Positions 35,755-44,548 of a DNA stretch of 64,000 bases are shown piece after piece (the stretch's first letter is position 1; every line of letters starts with the position of its first letter). Location: positions 485,658-549,657 of the forward strand of contig NZ_ACJN02000001.1 of the NCBI RefSeq assembly GCF_000174435.1. The letters are read 5' to 3'. The notes beneath the pieces are model-generated. The model was not told the DNA's origin. It searched no databases and saw only the letters and a list, made by a program, of their open reading frames with translations. The position numbers and the translations under genes are program-made. The stretch comes from Desulfonatronospira thiodismutans ASO3-1 (GTDB taxonomy: Bacteria; Desulfobacterota; Desulfovibrionia; Desulfovibrionales; Desulfonatronovibrionaceae).

Positions 35755-36030
35755 TTATTCCATACGGTAATGCTTGCTTACGGCCCTGTTAATTTTCCAG
35801 GTGCAGGACATGCCCCTGGGAAAGGTCACCAGATCGCCGGCCTTGATGACCACAGGCTCTCCGTCCTCCGGGGTCACCTCAACCTCTCCTTCCACGATGT
35901 AGCATGTTTCCTGCTGATCATAGTGCCAAGGGAATTCTGATTCCTTTTCTCCCCAAGTGGGCCACTGCCAGACCCCCATTTTTTCCAGTTCTTCCCGGGG
36001 GGGATTACGGGTTATCTTTATTTCCTGCAT
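35755..36030 (-). CDS. Cupin-domain protein
   Basis: The protein has 91 residues and is a single cupin barrel: WHYDQQETCYIVEGEVEVTPEDG carries the first motif and VVIKAGDLVTFPRGMSCTW the second. The Trp-rich start (MGVWQWPTWG) resembles the EutQ/DUF861-like group. Ligand unknown. It precedes sixA on the plus map but is transcribed after it on the minus strand, 21 bases apart, so they may form an operon. Confidence 0.85.
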   Translation of the reverse strand: MQEIKITRNPPREELEKMGVWQWPTWGEKESEFPWHYDQQETCYIVEGEVEVTPEDGEPVVIKAGDLVTFPRGMSCTWKINRAVSKHYRME

Positions 36031-36051
36031 AAACCCTCTCTTTTTTGGTTT

Positions 36052-36504
36052 TCAGTCAATACTGGGCATCAAGGTCCATTTGATATGCCATCCCTGTTCT
36101 TTTTCCAGGCAGATAATTCCGCCGTTTTGGAACTTTATCACTTGGTTGTCCTGGTCTCCGTTCACCAGAAGTGAAGCCAGCCGCTGCATGAAGGGAAGGT
36201 GTCCCACCAGCATAAAGTGGTTAAGCTCTTCCAGTTTATCTTTCCAGGCCTGGACATCGTCAAGGGGGCCCAGTCCCTGGGCTGCTTCTATGCTTATTGC
36301 CGGATTCAGGGTGCCGGACATTATCCGTGCGGTCTGTTCTGCTCTTTTTTTGCCGCTGTGCAGAATGCCCTGGACAGGAACCCGATAGTCCCCGGCAGTT
36401 TCAGCAATGCGGCGGACTTCTTTTTCACCCTCTGGAGAAAGGCTCTGATCAGGGTCCTGGTCCTTGGGCCTGCTTTTTCCGTGCTGAACCAGGTAAATCT
36501 GCAT
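36052..36504 (-). CDS. sixA: Phosphohistidine phosphatase SixA
   Basis: The protein has 150 residues. MQIYLVQHGKS contains the histidine phosphatase RHG-type motif (QHG here), with LSPEGEKEVRRI, SGKKRAEQTARI and the second catalytic His in LVGHLPFMQRLASLL. The first residue of the usual RHG is Gln, as seen in some SixA proteins. It removes phosphate from His in phosphorelay or PTS proteins. GGGAGGTGA precedes the ATG. Confidence 0.9.
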   Translation of the reverse strand: MQIYLVQHGKSRPKDQDPDQSLSPEGEKEVRRIAETAGDYRVPVQGILHSGKKRAEQTARIMSGTLNPAISIEAAQGLGPLDDVQAWKDKLEELNHFMLVGHLPFMQRLASLLVNGDQDNQVIKFQNGGIICLEKEQGWHIKWTLMPSID

Positions 36505-36544
36505 AAATCACCTCCCTGTGCGTATAAATACAAGTTGCTTTTTT

Positions 36545-36682
36545 GTATCATGTCAGAGCTTTGGATTTGGCATGGGACCGGCTCTCCCCGCACTTATTAT
36601 TCAAATATGCTGAAATCTCCTGTGGCAAAAACAAGCACGGGGGACCTGTCGCCTGCTTTTTTTAAAAGCGCTGAACTGATAC
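36545..36682. mobile_element. Diverged family-2 MITE, 138 bp
   Basis: Ends GTATCATGTCAGAGCTTT and AAAAGCGCTGAACTGATAC match the family-2 terminal repeats in reverse orientation; the core is a ccccgcactta-type hairpin. The flanks GCTTTTTT and CCGTTTTT match at 6 of 8 positions, so the copy is old. The gap 36505-36835 holds nothing else clear. Confidence 0.6.
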
Positions 36683-36835
36683 CCGTTTTTAAACCTGAAA
36701 GACTCGTATATATGGATTGGATCATACATTATAGTTAGTCAATGGTGATGGGGGGTGTCAAGGAGTAAAGAAATGCTTCTTATGCCGGTGAAAAGCATTC
36801 TTGACAACGCTTAAAGCTTGTGCATTGTTGCCGGG

Positions 36836-38557
36836 ATGAAGAATAAACCCGTTTCTGAAGTATGCAATGAATTTTCTCTGGGCACCCTGGGACTTCCGGA
36901 ATTTTCCCGGGTTCTTGAACATGGTTATGTGCCTGAGCATTCTGCACGTTTCATGCGGGCCATGTCCTGCGGGGAACCTTTTATTGTCCGGGACCATCTT
37001 TTCCTGGCCGGCGGGGACTGGTTGATGGCCGTTGGATATCCATTAACAGGGCCTTATCACCCTCAAAGCTTTTCAGAAGCCCTGCGGGAAAGCATAAAGC
37101 GAATCAGGCCCGCCAGGTGCTGGTCAGTGAGTCCTGCTCTTCCGGAAGATCTCTCCGGGCATTGCGTGGAGCAGGACTTTTACTATATCCTGCCGGTGGA
37201 AAGCAGGGTGCAGTCCCGCCTTCTGCGCCTTGCACAGAAGGCCTCCAGGTCCCTGGAGGTGGAGCAGGGCAGGGAGTTTACTCCGGCTCATGAGGAACTT
37301 TGGAAGGAATTTGTTCATAACCGTACTCTTCCTGCCAGGGTACGCAATATGTACCAGCGTACCGTCCATGTGCTGGCCGGTGTCCCGGAGCTTTTCCTTC
37401 TCAATGCCTGGGATGAAAACGGCAATCTTGCCGCCTGTCTGCTTCTGGATCCCGGTCCAAAGCGTTTTGTCAGCTATCTTATCGGGGCGCATTCCCGCAT
37501 CAATTATGTCCCTTACGCAACCGACCTGCTCTTTCGGGAAATGATCGAGCTGTCCCGGGACAGGGGAAAGGAATTCATTCATCTGGGTCTTGGGGTAAAT
37601 CCAGGCATCAGGCGTTTTAAGGTGAAGTGGGGCGGAACCGCCCACTGGCCCTTCGAGTTTGCCGCCTGGGAGGAAAAGCCGGAAGCGCATAAAGAGTCGA
37701 AAGTGCACCCTGTTCCTTTCATGGAGGACAAGTTCAAGTTTTTTTTGAACCTTCCAGAGCAGCGCAGGCTGGCCATGATCTGGGAGTTGGAAAAAAACGG
37801 ACGCAGAAGCTGGATTGCCGGGGCCGCGCATTTTTATCCCTACAGTTTCCGGCTGGACATGCGCAGGCTTTTCCAGGAGGTGGATACAGTGCTTTGCGAA
37901 GGCCCCCTGGACCAGGTAAGCATGGATATCATAGCCGATTTCGGCAAGAATCCGGACCCGGATACCCCCAGGCTGTCCTCCATGCTCACGGATTCAGAGA
38001 TCAAAAATCTCGAAAAAGTAGTGCTCGGCCGCAACTTCTGGAGCCGTCTATTGAACATGTCCCTGGAAAACGGCCCTGACGTACGCTATTACCTGGCTTA
38101 CACTAAGCCCTGGCTGGCCTTTTTCACCATGTGGTCCTCGTTTCTCAGACGCCATGGCTGGGAGCAGTCAGTGGACAGGGAGGCCTGGGATACAGCTCAG
38201 GAAATGGGCAGATACGTTCTGGGCATGGAAACCATCTCCGAGCAGCTGCGCACACTGGACAGTATTCCTGTGGACAGAATTGTCCGGTTTTTCAGGGACT
38301 GCCATAACTGGTCAGGGCTTAAGAAGAGATATGAGACCGGTTATCTCAAGGGAGAACTGGACAGGATGTTTGGAACCAGTGCAGAGTTTCCATCCAGGAC
38401 TGAAATGGTCATCAACCGCCGTGATGAGCGCTTTTTAAGTCGCATGCTCCCGTTTCTGGAGAAGGGCGGCTGCGCTGTATTCGTTGGTTCAGCACACATG
38501 CTCAACCTGCGCAGCATGCTCAGGGAGGCAGGGTTTTCCGTGCACAGGCGCAAGTAA
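36836..38557 (+). CDS. Fusion of a GNAT/FemAB-like acyltransferase and a TraB/GumN-like domain
   Basis: From ATG 36836 the product has 573 residues (a TTG at 36818 would add 6). Residues about 100-300 hold a GNAT-fold region: LFLLNAWDENGNLAACLLLDPGPKRFVSYLIGAHSR, YATDLLFREMIELSRDRGKEFIHLGLGVNPGIRRFKVKWGG, as in FemAB/DUF2156-like aminoacyl or acyl transferases. Residues about 330-573 match TraB/PrgY/GumN proteins: GAAHFYPYSFRLDMRRLFQEVDTVLCEGP at the start and VINRRDERFLSRMLPFLEKGG, AVFVGSAHMLNLRSML at the end. I know no standard family with this pair. Possibly a peptide-modifying plus peptide-sensing or degrading protein. Confidence 0.8.
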   Translation: MKNKPVSEVCNEFSLGTLGLPEFSRVLEHGYVPEHSARFMRAMSCGEPFIVRDHLFLAGGDWLMAVGYPLTGPYHPQSFSEALRESIKRIRPARCWSVSPALPEDLSGHCVEQDFYYILPVESRVQSRLLRLAQKASRSLEVEQGREFTPAHEELWKEFVHNRTLPARVRNMYQRTVHVLAGVPELFLLNAWDENGNLAACLLLDPGPKRFVSYLIGAHSRINYVPYATDLLFREMIELSRDRGKEFIHLGLGVNPGIRRFKVKWGGTAHWPFEFAAWEEKPEAHKESKVHPVPFMEDKFKFFLNLPEQRRLAMIWELEKNGRRSWIAGAAHFYPYSFRLDMRRLFQEVDTVLCEGPLDQVSMDIIADFGKNPDPDTPRLSSMLTDSEIKNLEKVVLGRNFWSRLLNMSLENGPDVRYYLAYTKPWLAFFTMWSSFLRRHGWEQSVDREAWDTAQEMGRYVLGMETISEQLRTLDSIPVDRIVRFFRDCHNWSGLKKRYETGYLKGELDRMFGTSAEFPSRTEMVINRRDERFLSRMLPFLEKGGCAVFVGSAHMLNLRSMLREAGFSVHRRK

Positions 38558-38587
38558 AATGGTTGTGCTTGCATAAACTCCGGTTTA

Positions 38588-39400
38588 ATGATCTTTTTGG
38601 TCTATGACAGACATCAGCGTTCAACCCTTAAACTCTATTCAAATAATCCATTGCAGGCATTGATTTACAGCATACTGGCGGGGTCCTCCACTGCCCTGGG
38701 GGCTTTGGCTCTCATGTTTATGGGGCCGCCTGGCAAGAGAACCATGGCCGCCCTGCTGGGATTTGCCGGCGGAGTCATGCTGGCAGTTTCCGTTTTCGAG
38801 CTAATGCCGGAAGCACTTGAACTTGGCTCCATGACTGTGCTGGTGACAGGTTTTCTGCTGGGGTGTCTCATTATGTATCTCCTGGACAGATTAATGCCCC
38901 ATGCCCACCTGTCTGACAGTGAACACCTGGAGGTGGAAAACCCGGAACGTCTCGGCATTAGAAGAAGCACAATGCTGCGCACCGGCTATCTGATTTTCAT
39001 CGGCATTTCCATGCACAATATTCCTGAAGGCCTGGCCATAGGAGCCGGTATTGAGTCCAGCCCGGAACTGGGCTTGATCATCGCTGTGGCCATCGGGCTG
39101 CACAATATACCCGAGGGACTCGCTGTGGCAGGGCCGCTGAAGGCAGGCGGACTTTCCAATCTGAAAGTGTTTTTGTTTACCCTGGGAGCAGGGCTTATGA
39201 CCGTTGTGGGTGCAGCACTGGGGCTGCTTGTTTTCGGGATTTCGGAGATGTTTATTTCCGGAGGCCTGGCATTTGCAGCCGGAGCAATGATCTATATTGT
39301 AAGTGATGAGCTTATCCCGCAGTCCACCAGCATGCACGCACATGCCGCCAATGCAGGTCTTATAGGCGGTCTGCTTCTGGGGTTTGTACTTCTGGTATGA
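38588..39400 (+). CDS. ZIP family divalent metal transporter
   Basis: The protein has 270 residues with about eight membrane helices. The two ZIP signature helices appear as HNIPEGLAIGAG and HNIPEGLAVAGPL, and a His-bearing loop (LMPHAHLSDSEH) lies between helices 3 and 4. It should import zinc or iron across the inner membrane. A rho-independent terminator follows the gene (39414-39448). It begins 30 bases after the fusion gene and may share its transcript. Confidence 0.93.
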   Translation: MIFLVYDRHQRSTLKLYSNNPLQALIYSILAGSSTALGALALMFMGPPGKRTMAALLGFAGGVMLAVSVFELMPEALELGSMTVLVTGFLLGCLIMYLLDRLMPHAHLSDSEHLEVENPERLGIRRSTMLRTGYLIFIGISMHNIPEGLAIGAGIESSPELGLIIAVAIGLHNIPEGLAVAGPLKAGGLSNLKVFLFTLGAGLMTVVGAALGLLVFGISEMFISGGLAFAAGAMIYIVSDELIPQSTSMHAHAANAGLIGGLLLGFVLLV

Positions 39401-39413
39401 TGCTGGGTGGAAT

Positions 39414-39448
39414 ACGGGTCTGCAGAGAGCCACTGCAGACCCGTTTTT
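39414..39448 (+). terminator. Rho-independent terminator after the ZIP gene
   Basis: ACGGGTCTGCAG and CTGCAGACCCGT form a 12-bp perfect stem with a 7-base loop, followed by TTTTT. It separates the ZIP gene from the convergent chemoreceptor gene. Confidence 0.9.
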
Positions 39449-39469
39449 ACAAGCCTGAATGATAGAGGG

Positions 39470-41239
39470 TCAGTTATTCTGCGAGCTTTTTTGGAGTTTG
39501 TCCACCAGGCTCTGCAGTTTCTGGGTCTGCTTGTTCAGATCGGTTATGGCCTGCGCTGACTGGTTCATCACTCCAGCGGTTTCCTTGGATATGCGGTTTA
39601 TTTCTTCAATATTCTTGTTGATCTCCTCGCTGGCCGTGGACTGCTCCTCTGTGGCCGTTGCAATGGCCTGAACCTGTTCATTGGCCCGTTTAACAAGCTT
39701 CACTATCTGGCTCAGCTGCTTACCGGATTCATTGGCCTGCTTGGTGGCTCCCTTTACTGATTCTACTGTGTTATCGACGCTGTCCATGTTCTTGTGGACT
39801 TCTTCCTGAATATTGGAAATGTATTGACTGACCTCCTGGGTGGCCTTCATGGTTTTCTCAGCCAGTTTGCGCACCTCGTCGGCCACAACGGCGAACCCAC
39901 GCCCGGCGTCTCCTGCCCGCGCGGCTTCAATGGCTGCATTTAATGCCAGAAGGTTGGTCTGGTCAGCTATGTCATCTATCACGTTCATTATCTTGCCTAT
40001 GCCCTCGGCATGCTCTCCCAGGGTAACAATCTGTTTTTTCAGTCCCAGGGCGTTGCGCTGCACTGTTGCAATGGCCTTGACAGCCTCATGCACTGTTTTT
40101 TCTCCGGACCTGGCGGTTTCCTGAGCCTGGGTGGATTCTTCAGCCGATCTGGAAGCATTCTGGGCCACCTCTAAAACCGTGGCGTTCATCTCCTCCATGG
40201 AAGTGGCTGTTTCAGTGGTGCGCCTGCTCTGTTCCTCAGCGCCCCGGCTGGCCTGTTCCACCTGGGAGGCCAGCTGTTCGGTGAACTGGGTCAGTTCACT
40301 GGTTATGCTTTGAACCTGGGCTGCTGCTTCCTGCAGGCTCCTTTCTCTTTCTTCTGCAGCATCCCTGGCCTCGGCCGCTTCTTCCATGGCCAGGTTGGCT
40401 TCTCTGGTCTGCTCCTCGGCCATTCGAGTTTTTTCCTGGGATTCACTTATCTTTTGTTTCAGGTTTTGCACCATTTCCTTGAATCCCTGGTTCAGCCGGC
40501 CCAGCTCATCCTCCCCGAGATCCTGAAATTCCAGGTCCAGCTCTCCCTTGCTCACCCGGGTTTCCATGTCATGCAGATATGTTATGCGGTTTATAACAGT
40601 TTTTCTCAGGAAATATACCATGGAAAATACCAGGATCAGTAGACAGCCCAGGCCCAGAAGAGCGTTCTGGATCTGATGTCTTTGCAGCAGGGCCAGGTCA
40701 GGGTCAATATCCTGCATGACCAGCATACTGCCCAGGATGGGCTGGGAACTCCCATGACAGTGGTAGCACTCCGGTTCGTTGGGGATGGAACGTACAGTCA
40801 TGAAGTATGTTGTGCCGCCGGCGGTCACCATGGCTGATTCTTCAGTTTCACGGTCCAGGCTGTCAAATACCACCTGGTGTACATCCGGTTCAGGATGTAC
40901 TTCATCCATGTCCATGCGGAGATTGTCTTCGCTGGTGGAGTAGGTGATATTGCCCCGGAAATCGGTAAGATATACGTTTAGATCATCGTAGAGATCGTCA
41001 ATGCGGGCGAACTGCTGATGGGTGCCTTCATTGTCTCCGATAAGCATGGGCTCTTCTATGTTCAGTTCCACGAGGTCAGTGGTGCGGTATCCCTGGCTTT
41101 CAATCTGGCTCATGGTGTCAGCTCTTTGCCAGTAAGAATTGACCAGGATAAGCAGGGTGAATACCACGATGGCCAGCAGTACTACCAGGACCACCACCTT
41201 GAGCAGGATGGATCTTGAAAAAATATTCACAAATTTCAT
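39470..41239 (-). CDS. Methyl-accepting chemotaxis protein with a periplasmic c-type heme motif
   Basis: I start at ATG 41239 (AGGAAGG site), giving 589 residues. A first membrane helix (about 11-33), a periplasmic sensing domain with CYHCH at residues 158-162 and a second helix (about 189-209) are followed by HAMP and a cytoplasmic signalling domain with the hairpin [45 protein letters not shown]. CxxCH is the covalent heme c motif; Desulfovibrio DcrA is a known heme-bearing chemoreceptor of this kind and senses oxygen or redox state. A tetraheme cytochrome gene precedes it by 93 bases on the same strand. Confidence 0.93.
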   Translation of the reverse strand: MKFVNIFSRSILLKVVVLVVLLAIVVFTLLILVNSYWQRADTMSQIESQGYRTTDLVELNIEEPMLIGDNEGTHQQFARIDDLYDDLNVYLTDFRGNITYSTSEDNLRMDMDEVHPEPDVHQVVFDSLDRETEESAMVTAGGTTYFMTVRSIPNEPECYHCHGSSQPILGSMLVMQDIDPDLALLQRHQIQNALLGLGCLLILVFSMVYFLRKTVINRITYLHDMETRVSKGELDLEFQDLGEDELGRLNQGFKEMVQNLKQKISESQEKTRMAEEQTREANLAMEEAAEARDAAEERERSLQEAAAQVQSITSELTQFTEQLASQVEQASRGAEEQSRRTTETATSMEEMNATVLEVAQNASRSAEESTQAQETARSGEKTVHEAVKAIATVQRNALGLKKQIVTLGEHAEGIGKIMNVIDDIADQTNLLALNAAIEAARAGDAGRGFAVVADEVRKLAEKTMKATQEVSQYISNIQEEVHKNMDSVDNTVESVKGATKQANESGKQLSQIVKLVKRANEQVQAIATATEEQSTASEEINKNIEEINRISKETAGVMNQSAQAITDLNKQTQKLQSLVDKLQKSSQNN

Positions 41240-41332
41240 TTCCGGCCTTCCTGATTGTTTTATGGTTTTGAACTGGCCCCGGGATTTACTCGCCAGCATC
41301 TTCAAAAATAAAGAGTTGACGCTTGCTGGGGC

Positions 41333-41800
41333 TTAATGCGCCCCTGAATAGAGCAGGGGTTTGTAATTGATGTTGCGGACCCGTTCATCATCATGGCAGG
41401 GAGCGCAATGTTCTTCGATATTCAGGTCAGCTTCTATGAGGTGTGGATCACCGGTGAAGGCATGTTCCGAGCCGGGGCCGTGACAGACCTCGCATCCGGC
41501 GTGTCCCAGTTCCGGGGTGTCCTCGAAGCTGATAAAACCTCCAGGTTCACCGTAGCCGGTAGTGTGACACTCGTAGCATTCACGCTGCTCATCAGGGGTA
41601 AGCTTATCCAGCATAAGCTGGACATTTTCATCGGAGTTGGATTTGGAGGCGTACTCCATGAAGTTTTCATATTCCTCAATATGGCAGTCCATGCAGGCAT
41701 CAGAACCGACATACTCCTTTTCAAAGGTATCCCCCAGGGACAGTCCAAGCCCCAAAAATAAAACCATTGCAGCCGATACCAGAACCAGCATGTATTTCAT
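41333..41800 (-). CDS. Periplasmic tetraheme cytochrome c (c554-like)
   Basis: The protein has 155 residues. A signal peptide (MKYMLVLVSAAMVLFLGLGLSLG) is followed by four CxxCH motifs: CMDCH, CYECH, CEVCH and CAPCH, with spacing and text (YVGSDACMDCH, GHAGCEVCHGPGSEH) like the cytochrome c554 family. It is an electron carrier in the periplasm. A GGAGGAGG site precedes the ATG. It is likely co-transcribed with the heme chemoreceptor, which might sense its redox state. Confidence 0.92.
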   Translation of the reverse strand: MKYMLVLVSAAMVLFLGLGLSLGDTFEKEYVGSDACMDCHIEEYENFMEYASKSNSDENVQLMLDKLTPDEQRECYECHTTGYGEPGGFISFEDTPELGHAGCEVCHGPGSEHAFTGDPHLIEADLNIEEHCAPCHDDERVRNINYKPLLYSGAH

Positions 41801-42156
41801 GGCCTCCTCCTTATCGGGAAAAACTGAACAAACAATTTGTCTTGTGCCGGAGTTATCATTCAGGCTGCAGGTTAAGACCTGTTGTCCAGTCCGGCTGCAG
41901 CTTGTCCCGGCGGATTAATTCAGGACTAGATCTGTTTTCGTGGCGTTTCGAATACGGACTGAAGCAGAAAATCAGCTTGTCAGGAAGCAGAACAAGAGCG
42001 TGTAGTGGAAAGTCTTGAAAAGGTTGCTTGCATATTTTTTCACAATTTTCAAGGTTAAAAAATGCTTTTCCCAATAATTTTCAGAGCTGACGTGTGGACC
42101 GGCTCCAGGCAGCAGAAACAGCCCTGCATGTTTTCCATTCCCATGATAATATCGAT

Positions 42157-42246
42157 GTAACCATTCAGGGGGTCGCAGGTGGTGACTCATGGCATTAGGC
42201 CAGGGGACTGTCCCCCTGGCCGGTACCTGCCCCCCTGAATGGTTAC
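42157..42246. mobile_element. Short family-1 MITE, 90 bp
   Basis: Ends GTAACCATTCAGGGGG and CCCCCTGAATGGTTAC are intact, but most of the interior is deleted. The flanks ATATCGAT and TTAATCGG do not match well, so the duplication has decayed or recombined. It is the first of three elements packed into 42157-42766. Confidence 0.75.
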
Positions 42247-42343
42247 TTAATCGGATGTCTTTCCCGTGTCTTTAGGGTTGTGCCGGGCTTTTCAAAGGGG
42301 GTGCTGGCAGAGAAGGCTTAAAATCAGGGCAGGGAGCATAAAA

Positions 42344-42379
42344 GATGTGACTGCAAAAATGACTTTTTGCAGTCACATC
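42344..42379. repeat. Perfect 16-bp hairpin GATGTGACTGCAAAAA
   Basis: Arms 42344-42359 and 42364-42379 pair perfectly around 4 bases. Half of it (atgatgtgactgcaaaaaat) recurs at 47386-47405. The T-run lies inside the stem, so it is not a classical terminator. Confidence 0.65.
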
Positions 42380-42417
42380 ATGGTTGGTAATTCTTTGAGA
42401 TAGTTGCTCTTCAAGGG

Positions 42418-42596
42418 GTAACCATTCAGGGGATGCCTCAAGCGGCCCGGGGACAGTCCCCGCGACACCTTTTTCAGCACAATACAAAAAGTACATGCGC
42501 GAAGTTTTGTGAGATTGCACAGTTAGTACTTAGCGGGGGACAGTCCCCAGGGCCTTGTGCAAGTAATCACCACCGAGGAACCCCCTGAATGGTTAC
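42418..42596. mobile_element. Family-1 MITE, 179 bp
   Basis: Ends GTAACCATTCAGGGG and CCCCCTGAATGGTTAC, with exact 8-bp duplication TTCAAGGG (42410-42417 and 42597-42604). Full-length interior in the same orientation as the copy at 23038. Confidence 0.9.
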
Positions 42597-42615
42597 TTCA
42601 AGGGTTATCATCGTT

Positions 42616-42766
42616 GTACCTGTTTAGCGCTTTTAAGGAAAGCAGGGGACAGGCACTCCGGGACCCACTTGAGCATCATTTTGTGCTTAAAACATCTCAT
42701 TTTTTGGGACAAGTGGGTCCCGGAAGAGCCAGTCCCCATGCCACATGCAAAGCGCTAAACAGATAC
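42616..42766. mobile_element. Family-2 MITE abutting a stop codon, 151 bp
   Basis: Ends GTACCTGTTTAGCGCTTTT and AAAGCGCTAAACAGATAC with exact 8-bp duplication TCATCGTT (42608-42615 and 42767-42774). The right duplication contains the last codon and stop of the minus-strand CheR-like gene, so the insertion landed on the gene end. The interior is nearly identical to the copy at 60902 and has a ccgggacccacttg/caagtgggtcccgg core hairpin. Confidence 0.88.
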
Positions 42767-43585
42767 TCATCGTTCATTTTTGTATATCTTCAAGTTCTGG
42801 GAGACAGGAGTAAACAGGTCCTGTTCCTGCGGTTCGATGGATTCTTTCCGGCCCAGAATAAGCAGCCCTTCGGGATTTATGCACTCTGAAATTTTGCGGG
42901 CCATTTCCCTGCGCCTTTTACCCTGGAAATATGTAAAGACCAGGTATCTGCAGAATACCATATCCTGCTTCCCGGGCAGATGGTCTTTCAACAGGTCCAG
43001 CTTTGTGAAATTGACCATGTGCCTGATTCTTTTGTGCAGCCGGAAACCCTCCATTTCCGGCTCAAACCATTTTCTCTGCAGTTCGACCGGGACTTCGCGC
43101 AGGGTCTTACGTGGGTACCAGCCTTTACTGGCCCGGTCCAGACACGCCTGATCAATGTCCAGGGCGGTAATTGAAATGCTCGTCCTTAGAAAAACCGGTT
43201 CTATTTCATTTTTCCACAAAAGGGCCATGGAGTAAGGCTCCTCGCCGTTGCAGCATCCGATATGCAGCACTTGCAGCGGCCGGCTGGCAGGATGTGCAGC
43301 AGCCATGGCCGGAAGTACATCGGCAGCCAGGTGATCCCAGAGTTCTTTCTCCCGGAAAAATCGGCTTACAGTGACATTGAGCAGGTTGGGCAGGAAGGCT
43401 GCTTCCAGGGGGTGAGAATCTATGTAGTCAGCATACTCGGAAAAACCTCCAAGTCCCAGCTGGTAAATACGCCGGAGCACATTGCGACGGCTGGCACGCC
43501 TGTACTTGCGCCAGTCCAGATCTCTTGGAGGGCAGACCCTTTGTAAAAACTCATCAAAAATAATTTCCCTGGAAGCCAATGTCAT
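42767..43585 (-). CDS. CheR-like SAM-dependent methyltransferase, divergent
   Basis: The protein has 272 residues with both CheR parts: a helical N-terminal region (YRRASRRNVLRRIYQLGLGGFSEYADYI, NVTVSRFFREKELW) and a SAM domain (VLHIGCCNGEEPYSMALLW, ITALDIDQACLDRA). The CheR FCRNVxIYF motif reads FCRYLVFTYF, so the usual Asn is Tyr. The changed motif and the lone location suggest a specialised or non-receptor substrate. The last codon and stop lie in the target duplication of the neighbouring MITE. Confidence 0.85.
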   Translation of the reverse strand: MTLASREIIFDEFLQRVCPPRDLDWRKYRRASRRNVLRRIYQLGLGGFSEYADYIDSHPLEAAFLPNLLNVTVSRFFREKELWDHLAADVLPAMAAAHPASRPLQVLHIGCCNGEEPYSMALLWKNEIEPVFLRTSISITALDIDQACLDRASKGWYPRKTLREVPVELQRKWFEPEMEGFRLHKRIRHMVNFTKLDLLKDHLPGKQDMVFCRYLVFTYFQGKRRREMARKISECINPEGLLILGRKESIEPQEQDLFTPVSQNLKIYKNER

Positions 43586-43675
43586 CCACCTGCAAACATT
43601 GATAAAGCCTCCAGATTAACAGCTTTGAAGGCTTGGTGATTTTTACCGGAACTATAACCTGTATGGGCGAAAACT

Positions 43676-44203
43676 TCATGACAGAAAATTCCTGATCCGT
43701 CTTTCCAGCTCTGGCGCAAGCTCATTTCTGTTGTGCAGGGTAAGTTCAACAACCTCTACATCGGGCCTCTTTTTGACTGCGGTAATCAATCCTCCCCCTT
43801 TGGCTGCGACGGTTGCCAGCACTGGTATGGGGGAGTCCAGGGCTGTATAGACAAGTGCGGCGAAATTGTCAGAAAAGCACTCCATCTTTCCAATCTCGTC
43901 GATTACTATAAGTCCTGTCTGGGTGTTATCAAGTCTAAGTCGCTTTAAAAATCTGTCAAAGCCGGACACATCCACCCCGTATCTGCCCACCTGGAAATCA
44001 CCGGGCAAATCGGTATGAGCCAGGATCATCCCGGGACCATCCAGGCTTACCAGTTCAAACCCCAGCCGCTTTCCTTTCTCCCGGATCTCCTGGGTGTAGA
44101 ATCCGGCCGGATTAAAATCCTTCAGGCTGTGACAAAGGCTCCTGACCAGGGTGGTTTTGCCGGTGCCAGGACTGCCGGTGATCAAAATATTCAGATTTTT
44201 CAT
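43676..44203 (-). CDS. THEP1-type nucleoside-triphosphatase
   Basis: The protein has 175 residues. Walker A is ITGSPGTGKTTLVRSL, followed by GFYTQEIREKGKRLGFELV and Walker B LIVIDEIGKMECFS, the THEP1/NTPase (DUF265) signature. The family hydrolyses several NTPs; a role in RNA or nucleotide handling is suspected but not settled. It is alone between the CheR-like gene and a short MITE. Confidence 0.92.
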   Translation of the reverse strand: MKNLNILITGSPGTGKTTLVRSLCHSLKDFNPAGFYTQEIREKGKRLGFELVSLDGPGMILAHTDLPGDFQVGRYGVDVSGFDRFLKRLRLDNTQTGLIVIDEIGKMECFSDNFAALVYTALDSPIPVLATVAAKGGGLITAVKKRPDVEVVELTLHNRNELAPELERRIRNFLS

Positions 44204-44286
44204 ACTGCAGACTCCATAAAGATTTCTGTCTGATGGTAGCCGAGGAGGTCAAGCCCCCTTTGCCGCCTGGCTGCTGAAGCTTTGTT

Positions 44287-44348
44287 GTAACCATTCAGGG
44301 GGCTGCCTTGTGCCGGTAATCAACTCCGAGGCCCCCCTGAATGGTTAC
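44287..44348. mobile_element. Internally deleted family-1 MITE, 62 bp
   Basis: Both terminal repeats remain, with only about 30 bases between them, yet the flanks show an exact 8-bp duplication GCTTTGTT (44279-44286 and 44349-44356). Either the deletion came after insertion or a very short derivative moved. The following 200 bases to the mreB-like gene are AT-rich and show no gene. Confidence 0.85.
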
Positions 44349-44548
44349 GCTTTGTTTTACATATAGCGCTTGACGCAAAGTGTAAAATCTGCCTCCATGC
44401 AAGGTGCATTTTGCAATTAACACCCTGTTTTTTTTGATATTATTCAGTAATATAAATTATTGTAGACAAAGTGAAATGATTTAAGGAAAGTGCAGGTTAT
44501 AGGCGGTAACATTTCGTTGTGATTTCATAAATAAGCGGGTGACGTCAC

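Noticed and set aside
42557-42889. ORF shared by both family-2 MITEs (LFSAFKESRGQALRDPL...)
   Set aside because: The same peptide at 60894 arises only because the two repeats are nearly identical; the frame crosses both terminal repeats and has no ribosome site.
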